Shown here: one piece after another, positions 7,186-13,904 of the stretch
Layout of the letters: each line of letters opens with the position of its first letter
How positions within the stretch are numbered: the stretch's first letter is position 1
Virus record (IMG/VR): IMGVR_UViG_3300015163_000002
Location: 1 to 23,662 of that record
DNA length: 23,662 nt
Source of the DNA: a virus
Strand: one strand, 5' to 3'
The notes under the pieces: generated by a model
Told to the model about the DNA's origin: nothing
Seen by the model: only the letters and a program-made list of their open reading frames with translations
Databases searched by the model: none
Made by a program: the position numbers and the translations under genes

Positions 7186-7407
7186 TCAGGACTCCGCGAC
7201 GTTCGCCGCGTTGTGAAACAGGTTCGCCGCGTTGGCTCCGTCGCACGGTTCGCCCGCGCCGCAGCGGGCGCACGCCTCGACGCCGCTGTGGATGCTGAAC
7301 TCGCCGATCGCGAGACCGCTCTTCACTACGGCGTCGGTGATGGTGGAGACGAGCGCATCGACCCTTGCTGCGTCTTGCCCGTTCACGAACCGGACGAAGA
7401 TTCGCAT
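7186..7407 (-). CDS. Small Cys-containing protein after tail tube (73 aa)
   Basis: Starts at the ATG in a TGATG overlap with the tail tube stop, so it is translationally coupled to the tube gene. The first 40 residues (MRIFVRFVNGQDAARVDALV, then a helix and IGEFSIHSG) resemble a small alpha/beta fold. The C-terminal half carries the motif C-A-R-C-G-A-G-E-P-C (residues 46-55), which could bind a metal. I do not recognise the family. It occupies the place between the tube and the chaperone where Mu has no counterpart, and it is followed by the hairpin-rich gap. Confidence 0.65.
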   Translation of the reverse strand: MRIFVRFVNGQDAARVDALVSTITDAVVKSGLAIGEFSIHSGVEACARCGAGEPCDGANAANLFHNAANVAES

Positions 7408-7784
7408 CAGGACTTGGTCGGCTCGAAGCCGATGAACTCGAAGGCGCCCTTCTGCACGCCGCTCTTGACGTCGGTGTCGTAGTCGCACTTCACGCACCGC
7501 ATCTTGAGCGCGTGGATCTCGCTGTCGACGACGCCGACCTGCACGGTCAGAGTCTTCTTGTTCAGCATGGCGTCGCTGAGCTTCGCCGTGCCGCCGTCGG
7601 TGACGACGATCGTGTTCGCGCTGAGCGTGGAGGTCGGCTGCCCGTCCGAAAACACGCCGCCGCCGTCGGTGACGTGGGCCTCGTCGTTGCCGGCGAGCGA
7701 GTACTTCGACGTTTCCATCGTCGCGAGCTTCGCGCCGCCGAGGAAGATCGAGAAATGCTGACTGCGCTTCGGTTCGTTGGCCAT
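7407..7784 (-). CDS. Tail tube protein, Mu gpM-like position
   Basis: A 125-aa protein that likely polymerises into the inner tail tube. Size and position (directly after the sheath gene) fit the Mu gpM class. The sequence is beta-rich: FSIFLGGAKLATMETSKYSL near the start, LSANTIVVTDGG, LTVQVGVVDSEIHALKMRC and a final FEFIGFEPTKS. The ATG is preceded by GAGGAG at a good distance, but this ribosome binding site lies in the loop of a 7-bp hairpin (7788-7807). Two close cysteines (residues 96 and 99) are unusual for a tube protein. Confidence 0.75.
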   Translation of the reverse strand: MANEPKRSQHFSIFLGGAKLATMETSKYSLAGNDEAHVTDGGGVFSDGQPTSTLSANTIVVTDGGTAKLSDAMLNKKTLTVQVGVVDSEIHALKMRCVKCDYDTDVKSGVQKGAFEFIGFEPTKS

Positions 7785-7787
7785 GCG

Positions 7788-7807
7788 TGTGCGCTCCTCG
7801 GCGCACA
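7788..7807 (-). promoter_or_regulatory. Hairpin presenting the tail tube ribosome binding site
   Basis: In the minus-strand mRNA TGTGCGC, loop CGAGGA, GCGCACA form a perfect 7-bp stem; three bases later the tail tube ATG begins. The Shine-Dalgarno GAGGA is exactly the loop. The gap to the sheath stop (7785-7885) also holds GGGTC-GAC-GACCC just after the sheath stop and a GCGCGC stem. This suggests structured control of relative sheath and tube synthesis. Confidence 0.55.
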
Positions 7808-7885
7808 GCGCGCCGGATGATCGGGTCGGTGGCCGCGCGCGCCCGAGAGCGCGCCGTCAGCCGGTGGGGTGGGTCGTCGACCCGG

Positions 7886-9619
7886 TCAGAACGTCTGGTT
7901 GATGTTGCCGCCGATGCGGTGGTTGATCGGCGTCACGGTCAGGTTCAGGGTCGTCAGCAGCCCGCGCCCGACCGGGTCGTACGCGCTCGAGATGTCGACG
8001 TTCGCGAACCAGTTTTGCTGGATGAGCGGATCGAGAAGCCCGTGCGCGTAGCTCGTCCAGAGCGACGGCGTCGCGACGCCTGCGGGGCGCGGGAGCTCGC
8101 CCGGAGCCGGGTCGGCGTTGACGAACGGGTTCGAGACCACGAACTCACTCGACCACGCGAGGGAGAGGCTTTCGCTCGCCGTGTCGGGCGTCCGCGCCTG
8201 CCCCCATTCCTCGCAGCCGTAGAAGGGCGCGCTGTTGCGCTGCGAGAGGCCGGTGCAGCCGCGCACGAGCGTGACCGTTCCGTCCTTCTGCGTGACGCAC
8301 GGACTGACGCCGTTCTGGAGCGCGGTGTTCTGCGTCCCGCTGTCACCCGCCGTCGCGATGTCGAGGTTCGACCGCTGCGGGTGAAGGCCCGTGAGTACGA
8401 GCCCGTCGTAGTTGTTGTTCGGCTTGATCTGCTCGAGCTGCGTCGCGACGCACGCGCCCGCCGTCGCGATGACGCTCGGGTGATCTTCGCTCCCCTGAAT
8501 CCACGGGAACCGGAACCGGTGCGCGTTCACGGTCGTCTGCGAGAGCGTCTTCGCCGTCGCGTAGAGCCCATTCGCGCCGATGACTACGTGCTCGTAGCGC
8601 TGGACGCCGATCGCCGCCTTCGCGGCCACGTAGCTCTTCCAGCGGCCCGCGTTCACGACGTCGTTCTGCGCCGTCGCGTGGGTGAAGTAGGTCGCGCCCT
8701 GAAGGAGCGTCTGCACCGTGGTGCAGTCGTCCGTGCCAGTGCCGCCGCCGAAGCGGACGCCGACGACGCCGCCGGAGCCGGTGTTCACCGCGTAGGTGAG
8801 CTGCGACACGCTGCCGCCCGTTGCCATCGCGCCGAGTCCGCCGGTGCAGCCCGCGAGGGTCGCGCCGGTGATGCTCGTGTACGCGACGACCTGCGGACCG
8901 AGCGAGGTCCAGACGATGGCGTTGCCGGCCGACGCGAAGCCAGCCGTCGCGGCGACGTTGATGGTCGCCTGCGGGAGCGACTGCCCGTTCGAGGCGACGG
9001 CGATCGTGGTGTTCGGCGCGCTCGCGAGCTGCACCGTCGTGCCGGTCGGCTTGAGGTACGGATCGTTGTAGAGCGTGTGATCGTTGCCGCGGATCCCGAA
9101 GTTCTGGATCGTGAGCGTGACCGTGCCGGCCGCGTTGACGGCCACCGCGGGCGCGTTCACGAGTCCCGCGAGCGCGGTAACGAAGTTGTCGCCCTGCACG
9201 GTGGGCGTGTCGCCGCTCGCGACGTTGACCTCGAAGTAGACGCCGTCGAGGTAGAATTTGTGAGTGCCCGTGCTCGTCGCGTTGCTCGCGAACACAACCA
9301 CAGCCGTGGCCTTCGCGCCGCTCGTCGCTTCCGTGATGGGCGCCGCGTAGAGCTGGAGGCCCGGGAACTTCTGCGCTTCGAGGCACATGTTCGCGAGCTC
9401 GCTGCGCGCGCCGAACGTGGCGCCGATGTCGATGCCGGGAGTGATCGCGACGATGTCCTGATTCGGCGTCGCGGTGCCCGTGGTCATGTTGCCGGTGAGG
9501 AGCACGGCGCGCGGAATCGAGCCCGCCTGAACGCGGCCGACACCTGGGTTGACGGCGAAGTACGCGCCGGGAACCTTGCCGGTCGGGCTGAACCCTACGA
9601 CGATGATTTGCTGTCCCAT
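7886..9619 (-). CDS. Contractile tail sheath protein, Mu gpL-like
   Basis: A 577-aa sheath subunit. It opens MGQQIIVVGFSPTGKVPGAY, with the early GS.PR.VLL and beta-rich attachment arm typical of Mu gpL relatives. Conserved sheath core pieces appear later: RYEHVVIGANG near residue 340, LVLTGLHPQRS near residue 415 and a C-terminal LWTSYAHGLLDPLIQQNWFA. The last strand TTLNLTVTPINHRIGGNINQ can join the inter-subunit beta mesh. Residues 203-271 form an inserted module shared with the 325-aa gene upstream. The ATG has AGAGG upstream. The length is somewhat above Mu gpL (about 495 aa), explained by the insert. Its presence shows the phage is a myovirus. Confidence 0.9.
   Translation of the reverse strand: MGQQIIVVGFSPTGKVPGAYFAVNPGVGRVQAGSIPRAVLLTGNMTTGTATPNQDIVAITPGIDIGATFGARSELANMCLEAQKFPGLQLYAAPITEATSGAKATAVVVFASNATSTGTHKFYLDGVYFEVNVASGDTPTVQGDNFVTALAGLVNAPAVAVNAAGTVTLTIQNFGIRGNDHTLYNDPYLKPTGTTVQLASAPNTTIAVASNGQSLPQATINVAATAGFASAGNAIVWTSLGPQVVAYTSITGATLAGCTGGLGAMATGGSVSQLTYAVNTGSGGVVGVRFGGGTGTDDCTTVQTLLQGATYFTHATAQNDVVNAGRWKSYVAAKAAIGVQRYEHVVIGANGLYATAKTLSQTTVNAHRFRFPWIQGSEDHPSVIATAGACVATQLEQIKPNNNYDGLVLTGLHPQRSNLDIATAGDSGTQNTALQNGVSPCVTQKDGTVTLVRGCTGLSQRNSAPFYGCEEWGQARTPDTASESLSLAWSSEFVVSNPFVNADPAPGELPRPAGVATPSLWTSYAHGLLDPLIQQNWFANVDISSAYDPVGRGLLTTLNLTVTPINHRIGGNINQTF
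8807..9013 (-). repeat. Duplicated protein module, sheath copy
   Basis: Codes for sheath residues 203-271: TTIA..SNGQSLPQATINVA, then ATAGFASAG, ending with GCTGGLGAMATGG. A second copy lies at 10905-11114 in the terminator candidate; about half the residues are identical by eye, with one gap. The LPQA.INVA..AGFA and GCTGG.G.M..GG signatures are the anchors. Confidence 0.75.
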
Positions 9620-9632
9620 GGGTCAGTGCCTC

Positions 9633-10118
9633 TCAGGCTGCGGCGCTGGGCGCCGTGGTGGGCTTCGTGGACTTCGGCGCGAGCGAAGGCTCGGGTGTCG
9701 GTGGCGCGCTCGGGGCGCCCAGGAAGGGGCTCTCGGTGCCGCGCGCAGCGAGGAACGCAGCGGCGGCTTTCCCGCGCTCAACCGCCAGCGCATCGGCGAC
9801 GGGCAGCCAGCGAACGCCGGCGAGCGCCGCGGTCGCTTCGTCGGCGGGGAGGATCTCCCCGGTGCGGAGGAGCGCGCGGTGCGCGGGCGTGTCGGCGATC
9901 GCTTCGGGGTCTTTGCGCCAAACGAACTTCGGCGCGTGCGGCGCGGCGGACACCTCGTCGGCGGTCGCGCCCGATGCGCTGACGCTCCGCACGTGGTCGA
10001 CGGTGCCGCCGATCATGCGGCCTCCGGGGACGTCGGTGCGGTCGACGTAGCCGCAAGGCTCGCCGTCGATGTCGAGCGCGCAATAGGGGTTGCTGACCAC
10101 GAGAAGGGCCTGAGCCAT
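9633..10118 (-). CDS. Hypothetical protein before the tail sheath (161 aa)
   Basis: The N-terminal domain begins MAQALLVVSNPYCALDIDGE, then PCGYVDRTDVPGGRMIGGTV. An 'NPYxALDxxGxPxG' opening is something I associate with small proteins coded just before sheath genes in Mu-like phages (the Mu gp38/DUF2635 position), but this protein is longer. The middle is helical (IADTPAHRALLRTG, EILPADEATAALAGV), and the last 40 residues are a disordered Pro/Ala/Lys tail. The start ATG has AGGGA about 9 bases upstream. The function is not known; a sheath-tube or connector accessory role is inferred from position. Confidence 0.7.
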   Translation of the reverse strand: MAQALLVVSNPYCALDIDGEPCGYVDRTDVPGGRMIGGTVDHVRSVSASGATADEVSAAPHAPKFVWRKDPEAIADTPAHRALLRTGEILPADEATAALAGVRWLPVADALAVERGKAAAAFLAARGTESPFLGAPSAPPTPEPSLAPKSTKPTTAPSAAA

Positions 10119-10142
10119 CGGTGTGTCCCTGTCGGCGGCGCG

Positions 10143-11120
10143 TTAGGGCGTCGCGAGAAGTACGGAATCGGTGACGAACGGCGGGGAGTCCGCCGTCTGT
10201 CCGGTGACAGTGATTTCTTGGAGGCCGAACCCAGGCGCGCGTCGCTCGCGCTCTTCCAGGTGAATCGAGACCTCGAGCGCGGAGTAACGAGCCTTCTCGC
10301 CGCCGTCGCCGATCTCCACCGGCCGCGTGCGCCAGCGCCCGACGCCGATCTTCCAGATGCCGGCTAGGTTCCAGACGAACGAGCCGTTGTAGGAAGCCTG
10401 CGGCTCCGGGTCGCCAGCCTGGATCCACGCGGGGTGCCGGCCGGCGGCGAGCGCGCTCGTGATGATCTTGACCAGCGCGTTGACGTAGCTGTTGCGAATG
10501 ACGTGCTTCGGTTGGGTCCGAAGCGGGAAGACCCACAGCAGCGTCAGCCGGTCTTTCGAGACCAGGAAGTCGTCGGCGATGCGGACCGCGTCCTCGTCGC
10601 TGCCGTCGCGCGAGAGGTACAGCGCGGGGAGGTCTTGGGTGCGAAACGCAACGCCCTCGGGGCCGCCCGGGTCATGCGTGTGCGTCGTCAACACAACGGG
10701 GCTCGTGGCGCCCGTGGCGCCCGCCTGCGTGGCCGCGATGGTCGCCCACGTTGCCGCGGCGTCGGCGTTCAGAACGGCTTTGAGGAAGGCCAGCAGCGTG
10801 TCGAGGCACGGGTCGCCGATCGTCGTGCTTGCCGGGTTCGTTGCCGGGACCGGGAGATCGAGCGCGCCGAAGTTCCGCGCGGTGTCGTCGAGGTGCGCGG
10901 GGTAGACCACGCCGCCGAGCGACATGGTGCCCGTGCCGCCGGTGCACCCGGTGAACGACGTGGCGGTGAGGCCGGCGTAGCTGACGAGCGCGAGGCCCGT
11001 CGAAGAGAGGATTCGTGCGCGGCCCGGCGCGGCTGCGAAGCCGGCGGTGCTCGCGACGTTGACGATCGCCTGCGGAAGCGCGGCGCCATCGGAGCCGGCG
11101 GCGATCGTGGTTTGGGTCAT
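10143..11120 (-). CDS. Tail terminator candidate with extra N-terminal module (325 aa)
   Basis: Residues 3-72 are the module also found in the sheath (TTIAAGSDGAALPQAIVNVA ... GCTGGTGTMSLGGVV). Residues 80-140 contain a helix rich in Ala (CLDTLLAFLKAVLNADAAAT). The C-terminal 170 residues look like a tail terminator/completion fold: FLVSKDRLTLLWVFPL, a helix NSYVNALVKIITSAL, and the final strand ARYSALEVSIHLEERERR. Genes with this fold lie between the neck genes and the sheath in Mu-like phages (gp37 position). The ATG overlaps the upstream stop by four bases. The fold call is inference from pattern and location, not a clear family match. Confidence 0.55.
   Translation of the reverse strand: MTQTTIAAGSDGAALPQAIVNVASTAGFAAAPGRARILSSTGLALVSYAGLTATSFTGCTGGTGTMSLGGVVYPAHLDDTARNFGALDLPVPATNPASTTIGDPCLDTLLAFLKAVLNADAAATWATIAATQAGATGATSPVVLTTHTHDPGGPEGVAFRTQDLPALYLSRDGSDEDAVRIADDFLVSKDRLTLLWVFPLRTQPKHVIRNSYVNALVKIITSALAAGRHPAWIQAGDPEPQASYNGSFVWNLAGIWKIGVGRWRTRPVEIGDGGEKARYSALEVSIHLEERERRAPGFGLQEITVTGQTADSPPFVTDSVLLATP
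10905..11114 (-). repeat. Duplicated protein module, terminator-candidate copy
   Basis: Second copy of the module at 8807-9013. The DNA also matches at the start (GCCTGCGG.AGCG and GGCGATCGTGGT appear in both), which suggests a duplication within this phage lineage or import of the same module. Confidence 0.7.
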
Positions 11121-11587
11121 CGGGAGAGGATTCGCTGTGCGGCTTCGACGCCGAGCTCGGCCTCACGAATGAGGACGTCTTCGGCCTTCCGGTACGCGTC
11201 GCCGGCGAAGCCGTAGGCCTTCGTGCCGGGGTGGTTCACGCGCTTGCCGACGAACACGCCGCCGATCTTCGGCCAGTAGAAGACGAGATTCGGTGCCCTG
11301 CGCGCTTCGATCGGGTGCGGCTTGGTGCCCTCTTCTACGAACGAGGCGTAGGCGACGGGCCACACGATCTCAGCCTCGGGCTTACCCACCGACCGGGAAA
11401 CGATCGTGGAATAGGCGAAGTCCGAAAGCTGTCCGGTTCGGTCCTTGTACCGGCGTCGAGCCCTGGAGTACGCGAGCCCCTCGGATGCGGCGAGGCGGAC
11501 CGCGTTCTCCGCGCCGTGGTTGATCTCGCGCTCGGCGAGACGGAGCGCGTCGCGGATGTCGGAGAGGTCGAAGTCGACGGTGAACAC
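11117..11587 (-). CDS. Head-tail/virion morphogenesis protein, HK97 gp10-like
   Basis: A 156-aa protein with an N-terminal helical part (LSDIRDALRLAEREINHGAE) and the sequence VAYASFVEEGTKPHPIEARR near residues 78-97, matching the 'Y.. .VE.GT..H.I.' motif of HK97 gp10-type tail completion/neck proteins. GVFVGKRVNHPGTKAYGF near residue 110 matches the conserved 'V.HPG....PF' segment of the same family. The GTG start follows the gp36-like stop after one base. The product should sit at the head-tail junction. Mu gpG is an alternative name for a protein with this role, but the motif fits the gp10 family better. Confidence 0.75.
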   Translation of the reverse strand: MFTVDFDLSDIRDALRLAEREINHGAENAVRLAASEGLAYSRARRRYKDRTGQLSDFAYSTIVSRSVGKPEAEIVWPVAYASFVEEGTKPHPIEARRAPNLVFYWPKIGGVFVGKRVNHPGTKAYGFAGDAYRKAEDVLIREAELGVEAAQRILSR

Positions 11588-11588
11588 G

Positions 11589-12056
11589 TCACAGGTCGCC
11601 GCTGTTGGACGATCCGTTGGCGCTAGTCACCAGAAGCCGCGGCCCCTCGTCGTAGGTGATGCCGCCGACGTTCTTCGGCTCGGGCTGCTTGGTCAGGTCG
11701 TAGAGGCGCTGTACGCTTGCCACCACGCGGTCCATGCGAGCCTTCGCCCGATTGAACCGCGCCTCATTGTCCTTCGCGTAGAGGCGCGCGTACTCGGGGT
11801 GCTTCTCGAACATGTAGCAAACGGCGTAGTCCACGACGCACATCTTGATCGCCTTGGACGTGGGCGTCTGCGCGGCCGGGAGCGGAACGGTGTAGTTGTT
11901 GGGGAGGTAACTGTTGACCTCCGTTTCGGCACGGTCGATTACGTCGTCGACCGCTACCGAATCGGGCACGCCACTCTGGCCGAACTCGAAGATCGCGAGC
12001 ACCGTTTCCGGGCTCGTCGCGCTTTCGAGATCCTGCTGACTGATGTACGTGCCCAT
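11589..12056 (-). CDS. Neck/head-completion protein, Mu gp36-like (DUF1320)
   Basis: A 155-aa protein of the Mu gp36 type. It opens MGTYISQQDLESATSPETVL, the usual 'Y.t..dl......' start of this family. The conserved helical core follows: VDDVIDRAETEVNSYLPNNY, then KAIKMCVVDYAVCYMFEKHP and YAKDNEARFNRAKARMDRVV. The last 40 residues are disordered. In Mu-like phages this gene lies after the major capsid gene and before the tail terminator genes, as here. The product likely binds the portal to form the first neck ring. Confidence 0.82.
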   Translation of the reverse strand: MGTYISQQDLESATSPETVLAIFEFGQSGVPDSVAVDDVIDRAETEVNSYLPNNYTVPLPAAQTPTSKAIKMCVVDYAVCYMFEKHPEYARLYAKDNEARFNRAKARMDRVVASVQRLYDLTKQPEPKNVGGITYDEGPRLLVTSANGSSNSGDL

Positions 12057-12062
12057 CCAGTG

Positions 12063-12251
12063 TCACTTCGCGACTTCGATCGCGCCAGCCTCGAGCAAAC
12101 CGACGGCGCACGCGTCGGGGATCGAAACAACATCCCCAGACGCAGCCTCCGCGCGCTTGCCGTCCTCGCCGGTGAAGGCGAGCCGCGAGAGGGCGCGATA
12201 CTTGTCCGCGCCCTTCGCCTCGACCTTCGCGACAGGAGCCGACTGACTCAC
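12063..12251 (-). CDS. Small structural-region protein (62 aa)
   Basis: The GTG start overlaps the capsid gene stop by four bases (GTGA). It is a basic N-terminal stretch followed by YRALSRLAFTGEDGKRAEAA and SGDVVSIPDACAVGLLEAGA. This 'l..f....g....GD.v.l.d..A..L...G.i' pattern occurs in many tiny proteins coded just after phage capsid genes, whose role is undefined. There is no cysteine cluster or membrane segment. Coupled translation with the capsid gene implies expression at a comparable time. Confidence 0.7.
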   Translation of the reverse strand: MSQSAPVAKVEAKGADKYRALSRLAFTGEDGKRAEAASGDVVSIPDACAVGLLEAGAIEVAK

Positions 12252-13456
12252 TGGTGAGCGCCCTTCACGAGCCCGCCAACGAACTTAGAGGTCATGATCT
12301 CGGTGTCGTTGTGGACGACGACGAGCTTCTGACCGCCGCGGCCCTGACCGCGATCCTGCATGAAGAACTTCCGCACGAGCCAGCCGGAGGTCATCGAGCC
12401 GTCCGCGGTGCCGCCGCCGTCCCAGCGGAACGTGATCGCCGTGGCGACGTCCTCCTGGTCGGAGGGCGGCATCTGCGCCGGCTCGTGGATGAGGACGACG
12501 TCGTTGCCCCAGACGTACGTGAGCGCGCCGGACTTGATGTACTTCTGCTTCGCCGTGTAGATCGGCGGCAGCTTGAGCGCCGACGCGAGCTCGCCCATGC
12601 TGGGAACCGCGCCGATGCCGTTCTTGGTGTAGATGTACTTCTGCACCTGCGCGTTGCGCACGAAGTCGTGCTCGACGAGCTCCGACATGATGATGCCCGT
12701 GACGGGCGCGTAGCTCGACTCGATGATCTTGTGCAGATCGGCGAGCGGGTCCGAGGACGCGCCGCCGTTCCACTTCGCGCCGGCCGCGAGGTTCGTGTAG
12801 AGGGTCGAGTCCCAGTTGGCGCCCGTCTGCATCAGGGTCGCGACACGGATCTCGCGCTCGAGGCGGAGCGCATCCATCACGCGGCGGATCGCCGCCATCT
12901 CGGGCCGCAGCGGGCTGTCCGCGTTCGCGAGCACCTCGGTCGGGATGAACGCGCCGAGGGCGCGCGGGACGGTCTGGTAGCTCGCGTTCGAGAGCGTCGG
13001 GTTGATTTCCGGCGTACCCGCTCCGCTCGCGTTGTTGGTCGGAGCGACGCGCGAGAACGCGTTTTCCTTGTCCCAGGTGTAATACTTGTTCGTGTCCTTC
13101 GGGACGAGCACCGGGGGGCACGCGAGGTCGGCGACGCCGTCCGCGAGCTTGTAGCCGGCGGCGTAGTTCGGGAGAGCTGCCGCGATGTGGACGTCGGCGG
13201 TGCCGAGGTCCATCTGCACGAGGCGCTCGTCGCCGGCGCTGTCACGCATCCGAACCGGGCGCCCGAGCTGGGCGGCCATGTTCGAGTAGCAGAGCGATGC
13301 GGCGATGTCGGAGAGTACGGCGGGGTCTTCGCCGCTCGGGATCATGCGCGCGACGGTGTTGCCCGCCGCGTCGTAGACGTGGCCGGTGGCGAGATCGAGC
13401 GTGCCATTGCGGACGCCGAGATCCTTGTCGCTGAACTGAACGATTTGGGAGGTCAT
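12248..13456 (-). CDS. Major capsid protein
   Basis: A 402-aa protein, probably HK97-fold. The start MTSQIVQFSDKDLGVRNGTL is chosen because it lies just after the decoration gene's stop. Capsid features include TPEINPTLSNASYQTVPRAL GAF (residues 148-170, E-loop/spine transition pattern), a long helix PEMAAIRRVMDALRLEREIR near residues 190-210, the P-domain helix and strand AVPSMGELASALKLPP near residue 290, and IYTAKQKYIKSGALTYVWGN DVVLIH near 310. It does not look like Mu gpT, so the capsid belongs to another family than Mu's. The position after protease, scaffold and decoration genes supports the call. Confidence 0.82.
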   Translation of the reverse strand: MTSQIVQFSDKDLGVRNGTLDLATGHVYDAAGNTVARMIPSGEDPAVLSDIAASLCYSNMAAQLGRPVRMRDSAGDERLVQMDLGTADVHIAAALPNYAAGYKLADGVADLACPPVLVPKDTNKYYTWDKENAFSRVAPTNNASGAGTPEINPTLSNASYQTVPRALGAFIPTEVLANADSPLRPEMAAIRRVMDALRLEREIRVATLMQTGANWDSTLYTNLAAGAKWNGGASSDPLADLHKIIESSYAPVTGIIMSELVEHDFVRNAQVQKYIYTKNGIGAVPSMGELASALKLPPIYTAKQKYIKSGALTYVWGNDVVLIHEPAQMPPSDQEDVATAITFRWDGGGTADGSMTSGWLVRKFFMQDRGQGRGGQKLVVVHNDTEIMTSKFVGGLVKGAHQ

Positions 13457-13472
13457 GTGGGTTGGCTTTCGT

Positions 13473-13904
13473 TCAGGCGTTCTTCGCGAACCCGCAGAGC
13501 AGGACTTCGCAGGGGTCACCGTCCGCGGCGGTGTTCATGGCAATGCCGATCGTCGGCTTGCCCGCGGTGGAAGTGCTGACGGTGCCGCTCGTGCTGCCCG
13601 GCATCAGGATGTCACCGTAGGTGATCGCGCCCTTGGCGGTGCACGGGTACGTGGCAGTCGAGACCATGCGGACACGGCCCGTGCCGCTCGCGGGAATCGA
13701 CTCGACCGTGATTCCGATCGCGTTGTCGGTGCTCGCCGCAGTGGCGACGACGCCGCCGAGGATCGCGCTGGCGCCCGTGGGGGCGTTGGCGGTGTCGAGC
13801 TTGACGAGGACGCCCGCCGCAATCGCGGTGACGCCGTAGTTTTTGAAACCGCGCGTCCCGTCCTGGGAGAGCGGCGAGGATGCGTACAGGAAATCCGTTG
13901 CCAT
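13473..13904 (-). CDS. Head decoration protein, DUF2190-like
   Basis: A 143-aa, beta-rich, Ala/Thr/Gly-rich protein: MATDFLYASSPLSQDGTRGF, then VTAIAAGVLVKLDTANAP, AIGITVESIPASGTGRVRMV and a final strand. The repeating 'G.lv.l......A.Gi......' layout matches DUF2190/decoration proteins that trim the capsid surface. It has a clear ribosome binding site, GGAGACACAACCCAC before the ATG, nearly identical to the one before the internal scaffold start. The upstream protease frame reads through 301 bp of this gene in another frame, without a stop. Confidence 0.78.
   Translation of the reverse strand: MATDFLYASSPLSQDGTRGFKNYGVTAIAAGVLVKLDTANAPTGASAILGGVVATAASTDNAIGITVESIPASGTGRVRMVSTATYPCTAKGAITYGDILMPGSTSGTVSTSTAGKPTIGIAMNTAADGDPCEVLLCGFAKNA

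Noticed and set aside
7787-9982. 731-codon plus-strand open frame opposite the sheath
   Set aside because: Shadow of the sheath and neighbouring genes; no recognisable motifs.
12254-13579. 441-codon plus-strand open frame opposite the capsid gene
   Set aside because: Antisense composition, no domain signature, opposite a clear capsid gene.
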